NCBI GenBank assembly: GCA_028717525.1
Contig: JAQUNT010000164.1
Location: forward strand, 1 to 5,916
Direction: 5' to 3'
Length of the DNA: 5,916 nt
DNA from: Elusimicrobiota bacterium
Lineage (GTDB): Bacteria > Elusimicrobiota > Elusimicrobia > UBA1565 > UBA9628
Part shown: positions 5,624 through 5,916 of the stretch, piece after piece
Layout of the letters: every line of letters begins with the position of its first letter
Position numbering within the stretch: position 1 is the stretch's first letter
Made by a program: the position numbers and the translations under genes
Notes under the pieces: generated by a model
Database searches by the model: none
What the model was told of the DNA's origin: nothing
Seen by the model: only the letters and a program-made list of their open reading frames with translations

Positions 5624-5649
5624 CATAGCACGCGCCGCCCCGCCCCCAG

Positions 5650-5916
5650 ATGAAGCTCGTCATCGTCGAGTCGCCCAACAAGGTCCGCAAGATCAAGGAC
5701 TTCCTGGGCGCGGGCTACCGGGTGGCCGCCTCCTTCGGCCACGTGCGCGACCTGCCGGCCAAGGGGGACCTGGCCGTGGCCTTCTCGGACGGCAAGGTGG
5801 TCCCGACCTACGAGATGCTGGAGCGCTCCGCGCGCGCGGTCGGCGAGCTGGCGGGGCTGGCCAAGCAGGCCGACGAGGTCCTCCTGGCCACGGACCCGGA
5901 CCGCGAGGGCGAGGCC
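5650..5916 (+). CDS. topA: DNA topoisomerase I, N-terminal Toprim part (partial, runs off right edge)
   Basis: The first 89 codons of a type IA topoisomerase, which relaxes negative supercoils by cutting and passing single strands. Visible: the Toprim start MKLVIVESPNKVRKIKDFLG with the catalytic-type E7; SFGHVRDLP (28-36), typical of bacterial TopA; VVPTYEML (50-57); and the metal-binding TDPDREGEA (81-89) with D82, D84 and E86. The active-site tyrosine and zinc-binding tail lie beyond the window. The ATG is chosen because the family motif starts immediately after it; the bases before it are C-rich with no Shine-Dalgarno. No stop or frameshift is seen in the visible part. Reverse gyrase and TopB are less likely given the VESPNK and FGHVRDLP pattern. 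Confidence 0.95.
   Translation, partial: MKLVIVESPNKVRKIKDFLGAGYRVAASFGHVRDLPAKGDLAVAFSDGKVVPTYEMLERSARAVGELAGLAKQADEVLLATDPDREGEA

Noticed and set aside
4091..5626. 511-codon minus-strand frame opposite the sigma factor gene
   Set aside because: Stop-free because of high G+C; no recognisable domain, while the plus strand encodes an unmistakable sigma-70 factor.
4261..5628. Second plus-strand frame over the sigma factor gene (455 codons)
   Set aside because: Shifted-frame shadow made almost only of Gly, Ala, Pro and Arg; no family resemblance.
5738..5750. CACGTG in topA as a parS core
   Set aside because: Flanks are GC-rich and lack the TTT/AAA arms; it encodes the conserved GHVRD motif.
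1..5916. tRNA, rRNA, riboswitch, CRISPR array, insertion sequence or toxin-antitoxin pair
   Set aside because: Looked for on both strands; no repeat arrays, terminal inverted repeats, transposase motifs or RNA-gene signatures were seen.

Overview
The window reads as a chromosomal segment of a high-G+C bacterium. It holds six genes: five rightward (the last cut by the window edge) and the first codons of one divergent gene at the left edge. The identifiable genes are housekeeping ones. I see no transposase, phage gene, CRISPR array, tRNA or rRNA. The phylum cannot be fixed from the sequence alone; a poorly characterised Gram-negative lineage such as Elusimicrobiota is only a guess.

Layout. 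1-38 (-): first codons of an unidentified divergent gene with a strong ribosome binding site. 39-333: intergenic region with two near-palindromic parS-like centromere sites whose centres are exactly 40 bp apart, plus candidate promoters in both directions. 334-4094 (+): a tightly packed cluster of four genes whose ends overlap by 4, 1 and 14 bases: parA, parB, a predicted exported protein of unknown function, and aspartate-semialdehyde dehydrogenase (asd). 4095-4234: a gap with a strong GC hairpin and a promoter-like stretch with a repeated TCTTGAC. 4235-5575 (+): a sigma-70 family sigma factor without region 1.1 but with a long helical insert between regions 1.2 and 2.1. 5576-5649: a short gap with a possible promoter. 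5650 onward (+): the Toprim start of DNA topoisomerase I (topA).

How they fit together. ParB should load at the two parS-like sites just upstream of its own operon and slide as a CTP-dependent clamp, while the ParA ATPase moves or separates the ParB-DNA complex. The site/parA/parB arrangement is a complete chromosomal-type parABS system and suggests that the replication origin is not far away. The exported protein and Asd appear to be translated from the same message. Asd makes the precursor of lysine, threonine, methionine and the cell-wall amino acid diaminopimelate, so the cluster puts segregation next to envelope-precursor supply; whether that is functional or accidental is open.

Most notable: the parS variant, the four-gene overlap joining parAB to asd through an unrecognised exported protein, an island of about 17% G+C at the parB/exported-protein junction with two abutting DnaA-box-like 9-mers, and the unusual domain make-up of the sigma factor. 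None of these is clearly a new system. The exported protein is the best candidate for undescribed biology.
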